A DNA stretch of 40,944 bases from Candidatus Dormiibacterota bacterium (GCA_027313505.1 DAHVDN010000028.1:1-40944); one strand, 5' to 3'; counted from the stretch's first letter, positions 7,839 through 16,584 are shown. Translations and numbers: made by a program. Notes: a model not told the origin generated them from the letters alone.

Positions 7839-9434
7839 GTGCTTGACGTCCTGGTCAGCGGGGGAGTTGTCTACGACGGCTCAGGGGATGAGGGACGGCG
7901 TGTGGATGTGGGAGTCCAGGGTGACCGGATAGTCGCCATCGGAGCACTTTCCGACTCGGAAGCCAGGCTGCGGCTGGTGGCCGAGGACCGCGCCGTCTGC
8001 CCCGGCTTCGTGAACATTCTCAGCCATTCGTACTTGAGCATTCTGCACGATCCCCGCTCCATGGGGGAGCTCTCGCAGGGGGTGACCACCCAGGTGTTCG
8101 GCGAAGGCATCTCCATGGGGCCTCTCACCTCGCCGACCCGCAAGGAGATAGAGGAGCTCGGTAGGGAGTGGGGGTTGGAGGTCAGCTGGACCAGCCTGGC
8201 GGAGTACCTGCACCACGTGGAGAGACGGGGATCGTCCCAGAACGTCGCCTCCTTCGTGGCTGCTGGGACGCTGCGTGCCAACGTGGTCGGCTACCAGGAC
8301 CGACCGGCAACTGCCCGGGAGTTGGATCAGATGCGCTCCCTGGTCGAGGAGGCGATGGCCGATGGGGCAGTGGGGGTCAGCTCCGCCCTGATCTATCCAC
8401 CGGGGAGCTACGCGGACACCGAGGAATTGACCGCCCTCTGCTCTGCCGCGGCTAAATTCGGCGGGGTGTACAGCTCCCATTTGCGCGATGAGGGGGCCGG
8501 TCTTCTTGGCGCCGCAGATGAGCTGATCCAAATCTGTAGGAGCGCAGGATTGCCGGGGGAGATCTACCACCTCAAGGCTGCCGGGATTGGGAACTGGCCC
8601 CTCATGGAGCAGGTCTTAGACAGCATCGAGGAGGCTCGCTCCGGCGGAGTCCCGGTATCAGCCGACGTATATCCCTACACCGCCAGCGCCACCGGCTTGA
8701 CCAGTGTGATCCCCCAGCGCTTTCACGCTGGCGGTTCGGAGGCGCTGTACGACCGTCTCGGGGATCCCGCAGTCAGGGCCGAGATTCGCTCCGAGCTGGA
8801 GGCGGCAGGACGCTTCGGGGACGTGTCGGACGCGGAATCGGTGCTGATCCTCAACATGAGGACCAGCTCCGGGCGCCAGTATCAGGGATGCACCTTGGCA
8901 AAGGTCGCCGCCATGCGAGGTGAGGATCCCATCGAGGCGGCTTTCGGCCTCATCGCGGAGGATCGCACCAGGGTTGGAGCCGCCTTCTTCTCCATCTCAG
9001 AGGACAACCTGCGGTCCGCGCTGCTCCGCCCCTGGGTCGCTGTCTGCTCCGACGGCAGCTCCATGGCGCCGGAGGGACTGTTCCTCAAATCTCCCACTCA
9101 CCCCAGGGAGTACGGAAGTTTTGCCAGGGTCCTGGGGCGTTATGTGCGGGAGCAGCGGCTACTTCCGCTCTCCGAGGCCATCCGCCGGATGAGTTGCCTG
9201 CCGGCCACCAAGCTCGGCCTGCGCGACCGGGGGACCCTAAAGGAGGGATCCTTCGCCGACATGGCGGTGTTTGACCCAACTACGGTCGCTGACCGCTCGA
9301 CCTTTGCCAACCCCCACCAGCTCTCGGTCGGGGTGGACCATGTTCTGGTCAATGGTCAGCTCACCCTGAGCCACGGTCAGTTCACCGGCAAGCTGGCGGG
9401 GAGGGCATTGGCGGGTCCGGGGAAACTCGCGTGA
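7839..9434 (+). CDS. N-acyl-D-amino-acid deacylase homologue with an altered metal site
   Basis: This 531-residue amidohydrolase is closest in pattern to D-aminoacylases and to the second copy at 16655. Shared elements are GGVVYDGSG, GVTTQVFGEG, SSHLRDEG (His), IYHLKAAG (His), ADVYPYTAS, VCSDGSSM (Asp), HPREYGSFARVLG and the C-terminal GSFADMAVFDP. The usual PGFIDxHxH is PGFVNILSHSY: Asp becomes Asn59 and the first His becomes Leu61, while His63 remains. The metal-binding Cys of GNCG is replaced (FGEGIS). Canonical members release D-amino acids from N-acyl-D-amino acids with zinc. This divergent branch may use one metal, a different substrate, or none. The GTG start (7839) lies 35 bases after the dipeptidase stop, consistent with cotranscription. 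Confidence 0.85.
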   Translation: MLDVLVSGGVVYDGSGDEGRRVDVGVQGDRIVAIGALSDSEARLRLVAEDRAVCPGFVNILSHSYLSILHDPRSMGELSQGVTTQVFGEGISMGPLTSPTRKEIEELGREWGLEVSWTSLAEYLHHVERRGSSQNVASFVAAGTLRANVVGYQDRPATARELDQMRSLVEEAMADGAVGVSSALIYPPGSYADTEELTALCSAAAKFGGVYSSHLRDEGAGLLGAADELIQICRSAGLPGEIYHLKAAGIGNWPLMEQVLDSIEEARSGGVPVSADVYPYTASATGLTSVIPQRFHAGGSEALYDRLGDPAVRAEIRSELEAAGRFGDVSDAESVLILNMRTSSGRQYQGCTLAKVAAMRGEDPIEAAFGLIAEDRTRVGAAFFSISEDNLRSALLRPWVAVCSDGSSMAPEGLFLKSPTHPREYGSFARVLGRYVREQRLLPLSEAIRRMSCLPATKLGLRDRGTLKEGSFADMAVFDPTTVADRSTFANPHQLSVGVDHVLVNGQLTLSHGQFTGKLAGRALAGPGKLA

Positions 9435-9471
9435 TGGAGGAGCTCCTCTCCAGAGGCGCCCAGCCCGGACT

Positions 9472-10272
9472 CTAAGTCTGAGCGGGCCGCAAGCGGCGTT
9501 CCCAGGCCAGGGCCGATCGACGACGAATCTCCCCCCTCGCGACCTCCTGATCGGCGAACCCCTCGGTGCATACCGAGAGGCAATAGGGGTCGGCGTCCGG
9601 TGGCCAAACCAGAGCGGTGTCGTGCAGAATCCCTTTGACCCAACCGGTCTTGTTCGCGACTCTGACCCCCGGGGGAAGCCCCGCGGGTATTTCCTCCCGA
9701 TACGTCTGACGATCCAGTATCTCCACCATCCGGTCGCAGCTTTGCCTACTGGCCGCCGACCCGTTGGCGATTGCGCTCATCAGCCTTGACAGGTCGCCGG
9801 CAGTGACCAGGTTCTCCAACCCGGCGGCACGGGCGGGCCCATCGTCCAGCATCCTCTGCACCACCATGCCTCCACCCGCGAGTTCGGAGACAACTGCTGA
9901 GACTCCCTCGAACCCAGACAGTTGCAGGAGCAGGTTGGTCGCCTCGTTGCTGGAGATGGTGATCATCCGTTCAGCCAGGGAAAGGACCGAGACCACCTCC
10001 CCGGCCCGGGCGGCGAGCTCCGCATCCACGTCGTCGGGATCGATGGAGAAGGGAGTACCGTCCAGTCGTGAGCTGAAGGTGGTCGTCACCGTGACCGGGT
10101 CCTGCACCGAGGTGAGCCCGGCTTCGTGGCGGCGGAAGACGTCAATGAGTACCGCCACCTTCATGGTGCTGGCCGCGTAGAAGGTCCGGTCGGGCAGATG
10201 GCTGTCCAGAACCCTCCCTTTGAAGTCGGTCTGGCAGAAGGCGACCACCGATTGAGACGTCTCGACTGGCAA
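9472..10272 (-). CDS. Class-A beta-lactamase-fold serine hydrolase
   Basis: The 266-residue protein matches the Beta-lactamase2 group. SxxK is STMK (Ser35, Lys38) in FYAASTMKVAVLID, the SxN-type motif is ISSNEATNLL, and the third motif is NKTGWVKG. The region normally holding Glu166 reads RMLDDGPARAAGLENLVTAGDL, which resembles non-lactamase members and has no obvious ExxLN. No signal peptide or lipobox is present, unusual for a true beta-lactamase, so a cytosolic peptidase or esterase role is at least as likely as antibiotic resistance. The TTG start at 10270-10272 is backed by AAGGAG seven bases upstream. It stands alone on the minus strand, converging with the D-aminoacylase homologue and diverging from the LacI gene. 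Confidence 0.85.
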   Translation of the reverse strand: MPVETSQSVVAFCQTDFKGRVLDSHLPDRTFYAASTMKVAVLIDVFRRHEAGLTSVQDPVTVTTTFSSRLDGTPFSIDPDDVDAELAARAGEVVSVLSLAERMITISSNEATNLLLQLSGFEGVSAVVSELAGGGMVVQRMLDDGPARAAGLENLVTAGDLSRLMSAIANGSAASRQSCDRMVEILDRQTYREEIPAGLPPGVRVANKTGWVKGILHDTALVWPPDADPYCLSVCTEGFADQEVARGEIRRRSALAWERRLRPAQT

Positions 10273-10427
10273 TGTCCGGCTCCTTGGGAATTGGCCGACC
10301 CTCCCCGGGATCCCCTCCCGGCCTCGGGCCCAATGATAGGCGGCGCAGAGCGGCTGGGATGATGGCCGAGCTTATAGTGGGCCGCCCCCCAACCCGCGTC
10401 GCGTTCGGTCTCCTGAGCCCGACTGTA

Positions 10428-10471
10428 TTGACTACCGTCGGCTCGCTGTGCGATTGTGTGACATCGATTTC
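10428..10471 (+). promoter_or_regulatory. Possible promoter and weak operator before the LacI gene
   Basis: TTGACT (10428-10433) is followed after 18 bases by GATTGT (10452-10457), a weak -10. GACATCGATTTC (10460-10471) agrees at 9 of 12 positions with the perfect palindrome GCAATCGATTGC found before the peptide-binding protein gene and shares its ATCGATT core. It would cover the transcription start and abut the ATG at 10472, fitting self-repression. No Shine-Dalgarno sequence precedes that ATG, so the mRNA may be leaderless. Confidence 0.3.
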
Positions 10472-11503
10472 ATGAATCCACCTCCTAAGCGTGCCCGAAT
10501 ACGAATAGATGACGTAGCCAAGCTGGCAGGCGTCTCTCCCGCCACAGTCTCACGGGTCCTGAGCGGGTCGAGGCCGGTCTCCGCAGGTGTCCGCGACCGG
10601 GTGGTGGCGGCCGCTCTGCGGTTCGACTACAAGCCCAGCCAACTGGCTCGGAACCTGCGCAAGGGCCAGGCGGACACCGTTGGGGTCCTGGTGTCGGACC
10701 TCGAGAATCCTCATTTCTCGACAATGGTGAGAGAGATCGAGGAGGCGCTCTACGAACGGGGGACCAGGGTAATGCTCTGCGACACCGCCGAGGACACAGA
10801 TCGCCAGGCCACCTACCTCGAAGTCATGGCCGCTGAGCGGGTCATGGGGGTGGTGATCTCGCCCACCGCAGATGGCGACTCCGCCGTCTCACACCTACTG
10901 GACCTTGGGGTTCCCGTGGTGGCCTTTGACCGCCCAGTCAAGGATCCCCGAGCCGACGCTGTGGTCACCGATAGCTTTGCCGCTATCGCCCGGGGAGCGC
11001 AGCTCCTGGTCGATTCCGGGCGAAGGCACATCGGCTTCGTCGGCGGCAATGAGTCGATCTGGACCGCTTCGGAGCGGCTCGCGGGTTATCGGGCCACTGT
11101 GGAGGCGGCGGGGCTTGTGCCGATGAGTAATTCTGGGGGCTTCACAGTGGACGGGGGGCGGGGAGCAACCGAGCTGCTGCTCACCGAGCACCCGGAGCTG
11201 GACGCCCTGGTGGTCGCCAACAATCAGATGACCATCGGGGCGCTGCAGGCGCTTCGCGCCAGAGGGGTTTCCCTTCCGGACCAGGTTGCGCTGGTGGCGT
11301 TCGACGACCCCCCGTGGGCCAGCCTGCTGACGCCCTCCCTGACCACCCTGGCCCAGCCGTTGCGGGAGATGTCTCGGGCTGCGGTGGACCGCTTGTTCCT
11401 GCGAATGGCCGACCGGGACCTCCCCCCAGAGCGGATCTTCTTTGACTGCCGACTTGAGATCCGGGAGTCCTCACGCGGGCTCCCGCAACCGATGGGGAGG
11501 TGA
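10472..11503 (+). CDS. LacI-family transcriptional repressor
   Basis: The product is 343 residues from ATG 10472. The N-terminal helix-turn-helix and hinge helix are textbook: IDDVAKLAGVSPATVSRVLS, then AALRFDYKPSQLARNLR. The periplasmic-binding-protein-like effector domain follows (VGVLVSDLENPHFS, VVAFDRP, HIGFVGG, ALVVANNQMTIGAL, VALVAFDDPPWASLLTP). Such regulators usually sense a sugar or sugar phosphate and release palindromic operators. The gene lies three bases before the isomerase-like gene and in one operon with an FGGY kinase. A perfect 12-bp palindrome just after the promoter at 14601 is the best candidate target, so it may also control peptide or glycopeptide uptake. Confidence 0.95.
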   Translation: MNPPPKRARIRIDDVAKLAGVSPATVSRVLSGSRPVSAGVRDRVVAAALRFDYKPSQLARNLRKGQADTVGVLVSDLENPHFSTMVREIEEALYERGTRVMLCDTAEDTDRQATYLEVMAAERVMGVVISPTADGDSAVSHLLDLGVPVVAFDRPVKDPRADAVVTDSFAAIARGAQLLVDSGRRHIGFVGGNESIWTASERLAGYRATVEAAGLVPMSNSGGFTVDGGRGATELLLTEHPELDALVVANNQMTIGALQALRARGVSLPDQVALVAFDDPPWASLLTPSLTTLAQPLREMSRAAVDRLFLRMADRDLPPERIFFDCRLEIRESSRGLPQPMGR

Positions 11504-11506
11504 TTC

Positions 11507-12925
11507 TTGGCTAGAGTCGGGCTGCTCAGTTTCTCGGATGGCCGAAGCTTCGTCAACCGGGACCTCCGGGAATTCGTTAGCACGGTCCAGCGGCAGATCG
11601 AGGGTCGCCTGCGGGCTGATGCGCATGAGGTGGTCACCGCCCAGGCCATAGTCGAGGACAACGAGCTGGCGTGCCGCGAGGCAAGGCGGGTGGCGGAGAG
11701 CCACCCTGACCTGACCATCTACAACTTCCCCGTCTGGGCGTTCCCCCACTTCTCGGAGCTGGCCGCGACCGAGACCGCCGGGCCGATCCTGCTCTTCTCC
11801 AACATCTCCCCCAAATACCCGGGGATGGTGGGGATGCTGGCGGCCGCCGGGGCGCTGGAGCAGACGGGCCGCCGCCACGGTCGGGCTTGGGGCGATATCA
11901 CAGACCCGGCGGTCATGTCCCGGGTCAGCTCCTGGATAGCGGCGGGTTCAGCGCAGCGCAGACTCCGCGGAAGCACCTTCGGCAGGATCGGGGGTCGCCC
12001 CATGGGAATGTACACGGCGGTCGCCGACCCCGCTCAGTGGATGGCGAAGTTCGGGATCGACGTCGAGGAGATCGACCAGTGGGAGGTGGTGCGGCGATCG
12101 GAGCTGGTGAGTCCGGCTCGGGCGACCGCCGGCCGCGTCTGGCTGGAGCGGCACGCGGCCGAGGTCGGCTATGACGGTCGGCAGCTCACCCCCGAGCTTC
12201 TGGAGCGTCAGGTTCGCTCCTACCACGCGATGCGCGAGTTGATCGACGACTGGCACCTCGACTTCTCCGGCATCAAGGGCCAGCCCGAGCTCACCACCCA
12301 CTTCGCCACCATGGACGTCACCGAGGCCTTCCTCAACGACCCCTACGACTGGGAGGGGCCGAAGCAGACCCACGTGTGTGCCACTGAGGCCGACATGGAT
12401 GGTGCCCTGACCATGCAGGTCCTAAAGCAACTCAGCGGGACCCCGGTGCTCTTCGCCGACCTGCGTTGCTATGACCGAGACAACGACGTGTGGGACCTCT
12501 GCAACTCGGGCCAGCACGCCACCTGGTTCGCGGCTCGTTCGGCTGACCCACTGGAGAACATGAGGAAGGTCCATCTGCTTCCGGAGGGCTTCTACTTCCC
12601 GGCTGGTGGGGCCTCGATTCATCATGTGGCCGCTCCCGGAGAGATAACCCTGGCGCGGCTGACCCGCCCCGGCGGCCGTTATCGGATGCAGGTGCTGAAG
12701 GGGGAGATCGTCAACCTTGAGGACTCAACCGCGAGCCGGCTGATGCACGCCTCCACCTATGAGTGGCCGCACGCCTTCGTGCGCATGGACGCTCCTGCGG
12801 GCGAGGTCCTGGGTCGGTTCGGAGCCAACCACATTCATGCGATCCCGGGAGACCACGTGGAAGCGCTGTCAGCCTTCTGCCATCTTGCCGACGTCGATTT
12901 CGATGGGTTCGGCCAGCTGAGTTGA
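11507..12925 (+). CDS. L-fucose/L-arabinose isomerase-family sugar isomerase
   Basis: The 472-residue protein has the overall pattern of the L-fucose isomerase-like family: VTAQAIVEDNELACREA, ILLFSNISPKYPGMVGMLAAAG, FGRIGGRPMGMYTAV, IKGQPELTTHF, CATEADMDGALTMQVLKQL, VLFADLRCYD, then the C-terminal VLKGEIVNLED and GANHIHAIPGDHVEAL. Family members isomerise aldoses to ketoses with a divalent metal; the Glu/Asp/His residues in GALTMQ-, ADLR- and HIHAIPGDH-type segments are where metal ligands are expected. The start is TTG 11507, with GGGGAGG six bases upstream. It shares a four-base TTGA overlap with the kinase downstream. The pair suggests aldose to ketose to ketose phosphate, controlled by the LacI gene just upstream. 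The true sugar is unknown; many proteins in this family have never been assayed. Confidence 0.85.
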   Translation: MARVGLLSFSDGRSFVNRDLREFVSTVQRQIEGRLRADAHEVVTAQAIVEDNELACREARRVAESHPDLTIYNFPVWAFPHFSELAATETAGPILLFSNISPKYPGMVGMLAAAGALEQTGRRHGRAWGDITDPAVMSRVSSWIAAGSAQRRLRGSTFGRIGGRPMGMYTAVADPAQWMAKFGIDVEEIDQWEVVRRSELVSPARATAGRVWLERHAAEVGYDGRQLTPELLERQVRSYHAMRELIDDWHLDFSGIKGQPELTTHFATMDVTEAFLNDPYDWEGPKQTHVCATEADMDGALTMQVLKQLSGTPVLFADLRCYDRDNDVWDLCNSGQHATWFAARSADPLENMRKVHLLPEGFYFPAGGASIHHVAAPGEITLARLTRPGGRYRMQVLKGEIVNLEDSTASRLMHASTYEWPHAFVRMDAPAGEVLGRFGANHIHAIPGDHVEALSAFCHLADVDFDGFGQLS

Positions 12926-14400
12926 CGGCCATCCTGCTGGGAGTCGATGTCGGCACGGCTTCCACAAAGGGGTGCCTGACCGACGAGAGCGGGCAGGTGC
13001 TGAGACGGGCGGAGCGGGCGCATTCCACCTCCAGCCCCAATCCTGGTTGGTTCGAGCATGACTCGGAGCTGATCTGGTGGGCGGACTTCGTCGCCATCTG
13101 CCGGGAGTTGCTCGACGGTGACCTACCAGCACCCGACGCAGTTTGCGTGAGTGGGATCGGCCCCTGCCTGCTGCCAACCGAGAGCGACGGGACGCCGCTG
13201 AGGCCAGCCATCCTGTACGGCGTCGACACCAGGGCAGGCAGCGAGATCGCTGAACTCAATAAGGAGTTCGGTCCGGACCAGCTCCTTTCCCGTGGTGGGT
13301 CCCCGCTCACCTCCCAGGCGGTAGGGCCGAAGCTACTCTGGCTGCGCCACCACGAGCCCGACGTGTGGCACCGCTGCCGGCGATTTTTCATGGCCAGCTC
13401 CCACCTGGTCTACCGGCTCACCGGGGAATACGTCCTGGATCACCAGTCCGCAAGTCAGTGCAACCCGATGTACGACCTCTACCGCCAAGAGTGGGCGTCC
13501 GACTGGGCAGCCACCATCGCTCCCCAGATCGAGCTCCCCAGGCTGTGCTTTCCGATGGATGAGGTGGGGCGGGTCACCGACTCAGCGGCAACCGCCACCG
13601 GCATCCGGCCGGGCACGCCGGTGGTTGCCGGGACCATCGATGCCTGGGCGGAGGCGGCTTCGGTCGAGGTCAGATCTCCAGGTGACCTCATGGTGATGTA
13701 CGGGACCACGATGTTTCTGGTCCAGATTTCCAGCTCCGCAAAGCCCAGCGCCAACCTCTGGCTCACCAGAGGGATCTCCCCCGGCCAACTCACGCTGGCC
13801 GCGGGGATGGCCGCCTCCGGCGCCCTGACCGCCTGGTTTCGAGAGCTCTCCGGCACCGGTTTCGAGGAGCTCTTCGAGGCCGGTTCGAGGGTGCCCGCAG
13901 GTTCGGATGGCGTCCTGGTGCTCCCCTACTTCGCCGGGGAGAGGACCCCGATCTTCGACCCCGAAGCGCGCGGCGTAATCGCCGGCCTGACCCTTGGCCA
14001 CGGTCGCGGTCACATCTTCCGGGCACTTCTGGAGGCGACCGCATTCGGCGTGCGCCACAACCTTGAGGAGATGGCGCAGGTTGCGGGGATGCCTACCACG
14101 GTGACCGCCGTCGGCGGCGGCACCAGGTCCGGCCTCTGGGTGCAGATTGTCTCCGACGTCTGCGGCATTGAGCAGCAGCTCCGACGGGAGTCGGTGGGTG
14201 CTTGCTTGGGAGACGCCTGGCTGGCCGGGGTCGGGACGGGCCTGGTGGATCCCGTCAGGGGGTGGAACCCCCTGGAGGACACCGTCTCCCCCGACCCAGC
14301 GGTCCGCGAAACCTACGACGCGATGTACTCCCTGTACCGACGGCTCCACCCAGCGACCGCCGCCATCACCCACCAGCTGAGCCGGATGGCGAGCGGCTGA
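12922..14400 (+). CDS. FGGY-family carbohydrate kinase (xylulokinase-like)
   Basis: From TTG 12922 the product is 492 residues. The N-terminal phosphate-binding loop is LGVDVGTASTKG, followed by PGWFEHDSELIWW, GVDTRAGSEI, LLWLRHHEPDVW and GTPVVAGTIDAWAEA. The C-terminal domain contains YFAGERTPIFDPEARGVI and the ATP-binding TAVGGGTRSGLW. The family phosphorylates xylulose, ribulose, fuculose, glycerol and related sugars. The order isomerase-kinase suggests it acts on the ketose made by the preceding enzyme. The start was chosen because it overlaps the isomerase stop as TTGA and places the GTASTKG loop near the N-terminus; the longer frame from 12763 runs inside the isomerase gene and has no family signal. 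Confidence 0.93.
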   Translation: MTAILLGVDVGTASTKGCLTDESGQVLRRAERAHSTSSPNPGWFEHDSELIWWADFVAICRELLDGDLPAPDAVCVSGIGPCLLPTESDGTPLRPAILYGVDTRAGSEIAELNKEFGPDQLLSRGGSPLTSQAVGPKLLWLRHHEPDVWHRCRRFFMASSHLVYRLTGEYVLDHQSASQCNPMYDLYRQEWASDWAATIAPQIELPRLCFPMDEVGRVTDSAATATGIRPGTPVVAGTIDAWAEAASVEVRSPGDLMVMYGTTMFLVQISSSAKPSANLWLTRGISPGQLTLAAGMAASGALTAWFRELSGTGFEELFEAGSRVPAGSDGVLVLPYFAGERTPIFDPEARGVIAGLTLGHGRGHIFRALLEATAFGVRHNLEEMAQVAGMPTTVTAVGGGTRSGLWVQIVSDVCGIEQQLRRESVGACLGDAWLAGVGTGLVDPVRGWNPLEDTVSPDPAVRETYDAMYSLYRRLHPATAAITHQLSRMASG

Positions 14401-14600
14401 AGAACCCTGTCCAGTTGGCGACTCCAGGATGCTCTGTGCCGGCTTGACCCTCAGCCGCGGGGCCTGCCTTCGACACGTTCAGGGCCAGCCCCGGGGAGCG
14501 CCTTAGTTCAACCTGATCTTGTCCTTCACCGCAGGACCGAAGTTAGGAACCGTTGCCGGCGGGCAGACTCCTTCAACCACAATGGGACGGCGGTCGGTCC
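14401..14600. other. Intergenic stretch with no gene seen
   Basis: The 305 bases between the kinase and the peptide-binding lipoprotein hold no convincing coding frame. This first part contains only short GC-rich repeats (GGGGC with GCCCC around 14458-14497) without a T-run, so I do not call a terminator. The promoter and operator lie in the last 105 bases. Confidence 0.5.
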
Positions 14601-14629
14601 TTGACAGCCCCCCGCTTCAATGCTACATT
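14601..14629 (+). promoter_or_regulatory. Sigma70-type promoter of the peptide-binding lipoprotein gene
   Basis: A perfect -35 box TTGACA (14601-14606) is followed after exactly 17 bases by TACATT (14624-14629; four of six consensus bases). Transcription would begin near 14636, about 70 bases before the ATG at 14706. It is among the best-matched promoters in the window and implies strong transcription when not repressed. Confidence 0.65.
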
Positions 14630-14645
14630 GCCACCAAGACGGTGG

Positions 14646-14657
14646 GCAATCGATTGC
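14646..14657 (+). promoter_or_regulatory. Perfect palindromic LacI-family operator candidate
   Basis: GCAATCGATTGC is a perfect 12-bp inverted repeat with a central CG, the layout expected of LacI-family operators. It begins about ten bases after the predicted transcription start and lies between the promoter and the binding-protein start, so a bound repressor would block transcription. A related 9/12 match occurs at the start of the LacI gene at 10472. The link to that regulator is inference. Confidence 0.6.
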
Positions 14658-14705
14658 AAGCGTTGAAGCGGCAGTCGCCGTCCGGGCCATTGAAGGGAGA
14701 GGTAA

Positions 14706-16496
14706 ATGAGGTTGGTGTCGAGACGATGGGGAGCCGTTTGGACGGCACTGGGTGCGGCGCTTCTGGTCACCGCCTGCAGCCCGGCGACCACCACCTCTGG
14801 TGGTACCACTCCAGTTCCGGGAGCCACTGTCACCTTCGCCCAACAGGTGGGCAACATTCCCAATTACATCTTCCCGATCACGGCGGTAAACGCCTTTGCG
14901 TCCGGGAACCTCTCCTTCCTCCAGCCGCTGTTGTTCCGACCGCTGTACTGGCTCGGCACCGGTGCCAGCCCGGTACTGAACTCCCAGCTGAGCCTCGCCA
15001 ACCTCCCCACCTTCACAAATGGCGGCCGTACCGCAAACATCACCCTCAAGCGCTACGTTTGGTCCGACGGTACCCCCGTCACCAGCCGTGATGTGGAATT
15101 CTTTCTCAACCTGCTCAAGGCGGGGGAGCAGAACTGGGGCGGCTACGCGGTCGGTGACATTCCGGACAACATCGTCAGCTTCAAAGTCAACAGCCAATAC
15201 AGCTTCAGCATCACCTTCAACAACTCCTACTCCTCGGCATGGTTGATGAACAACCAGCTGCCGCTCATCATTCCCCTGCCCCAGCAGGCCTGGGACAAGA
15301 CCTCGACCGGTGGGGCGGTCGGCAACTATGACCAAACAGCTGCTGGTGCAACCGCGGTCTACAACTATCTCAACCAGCAGTCCATGTCACTTTCCACCTA
15401 TGCCACCAACCCACTGTGGAAGGTGGTCGACGGGCCGTTTCAGCTCTCCTCGTACAACCCGACAACCAACTATGTCGCCTTCGTCCCCAACAAGCAGTAT
15501 TCAGGCCCGGTGAAGGCCAAGATCGGCCACCTCATCGAGTTGCCCTTCACCAGCAACACCGCCGAGTTCAACGCGGTGCGGTCGGGCCAGGTTGACTACG
15601 GCTACCTCCCCACGACCGATCTCTCGCAGGGGAGCTACTTCACAGCGCACGGCTACGTCGTCCAACCATGGCCCGGCTACGGCATCAACTACCTGACCAT
15701 CAACTGGAGCAATCCATCGGTCAGGCCGCTTTTTGAGCAGCTCTACATCCGCCAGGCGCTCCAGCTCACAGTGGACCAACCGCTCTGGATCAAGGACATC
15801 CTGAAGGGCTACGGATATCCGGTCGACGGACCGGTCCCCTTGGTCCCCAAGACCCCCTTCGTGAGTCCCCTCGAGGTCAAGAATCCCTACCCCTACGACC
15901 CGAGCCGCGCCGCCAGCCTGCTTTCAGCTCACGGTTGGAAGGTCGGCTCGAACGGAGTCGCGACCTGCACCAGGCCCGGGTCAGCCAGCAACGACTGCGG
16001 AGCCGGGATAGCCTCCGGAGCACCGCTCGCGTTCAACGCCCTCTACCCCTCGGGGGTCCAGTCCTTCACCGCTGAGTGGGAGGTCTGGAAGTCCAACGCC
16101 AGCAAGATAGGGATCGACCTGACCGTCATTCCAACCCCACTTCCGGGAATGGGCGTCTCAGTCCCCTGCACCGCTGGGGCGCCATGCACCAAGGACATGG
16201 TGAACTGGGAAGGCTGGGGATTCGGGTCGGCCTACCCCGATGGCAGCCAGGCCTTCTCACCCCCGGAGACAGGCGGCTACTACAGCTCCACCAACAACGC
16301 CAACATCAATGCCACTCACCTGAGTAACAGCCCGACAGCGATGTTCCAATACGAGAACTACCTGGCGACCCAGCTGCCGGTGATCTGGTGGCCGAATAGC
16401 CCAAGTCAAATATCCGTGATTCGCTCCAGCCTCCACGGGGTTGTGCAGAATGCGCTCGGCTCCTTCACCCCGGAATTCTGGTCGGTGACCAAATAG
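14706..16496 (+). CDS. ABC transporter substrate-binding lipoprotein, peptide type (SBP family 5)
   Basis: The 596-residue protein begins with a basic stretch, a hydrophobic core and a lipobox, LLVTAC, with the acylated Cys at about residue 24, so it should be anchored outside the membrane. The mature part has the family 5 extracellular solute-binding pattern: VWSDGTPVTSRDVEFFLNLL, the VDGPFQLSSYNP segment, LFEQLYIRQALQLTVDQPLW, GYGYPVDGPVPLVP and NPYPYDPSRAASLLSAHGW. This family binds di- and oligopeptides and sometimes oligosaccharides or glycopeptides. GGGAGAGG lies just before the ATG. It has its own strong promoter with an operator and is followed by a perfect hairpin terminator, so it is expressed as a single-gene unit. 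Two matching permeases lie on the opposite strand at 18335-20237; no ATPase gene of this type is present in the window. Confidence 0.93.
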   Translation: MRLVSRRWGAVWTALGAALLVTACSPATTTSGGTTPVPGATVTFAQQVGNIPNYIFPITAVNAFASGNLSFLQPLLFRPLYWLGTGASPVLNSQLSLANLPTFTNGGRTANITLKRYVWSDGTPVTSRDVEFFLNLLKAGEQNWGGYAVGDIPDNIVSFKVNSQYSFSITFNNSYSSAWLMNNQLPLIIPLPQQAWDKTSTGGAVGNYDQTAAGATAVYNYLNQQSMSLSTYATNPLWKVVDGPFQLSSYNPTTNYVAFVPNKQYSGPVKAKIGHLIELPFTSNTAEFNAVRSGQVDYGYLPTTDLSQGSYFTAHGYVVQPWPGYGINYLTINWSNPSVRPLFEQLYIRQALQLTVDQPLWIKDILKGYGYPVDGPVPLVPKTPFVSPLEVKNPYPYDPSRAASLLSAHGWKVGSNGVATCTRPGSASNDCGAGIASGAPLAFNALYPSGVQSFTAEWEVWKSNASKIGIDLTVIPTPLPGMGVSVPCTAGAPCTKDMVNWEGWGFGSAYPDGSQAFSPPETGGYYSSTNNANINATHLSNSPTAMFQYENYLATQLPVIWWPNSPSQISVIRSSLHGVVQNALGSFTPEFWSVTK

Positions 16497-16584
16497 ACGA
16501 ACCTTCACAGTCCATGGTGATCTGACCGTAGCCGCGAAAGCGGGTGTTCGCTCGAGGAGGTCGCGGCGGATCTGATACTCAGAA

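Noticed and set aside
9437-9448. Perfect palindrome GAGGAGCTCCTC just after the D-aminoacylase homologue stop
   Set aside because: It has no loop, no T-run and no promoter beside it; likely a chance repeat in GC-rich convergent DNA.
9472-10272. A classical secreted class A beta-lactamase
   Set aside because: No signal peptide or lipobox and no clear Glu166-type motif; a broader serine-hydrolase call is safer.
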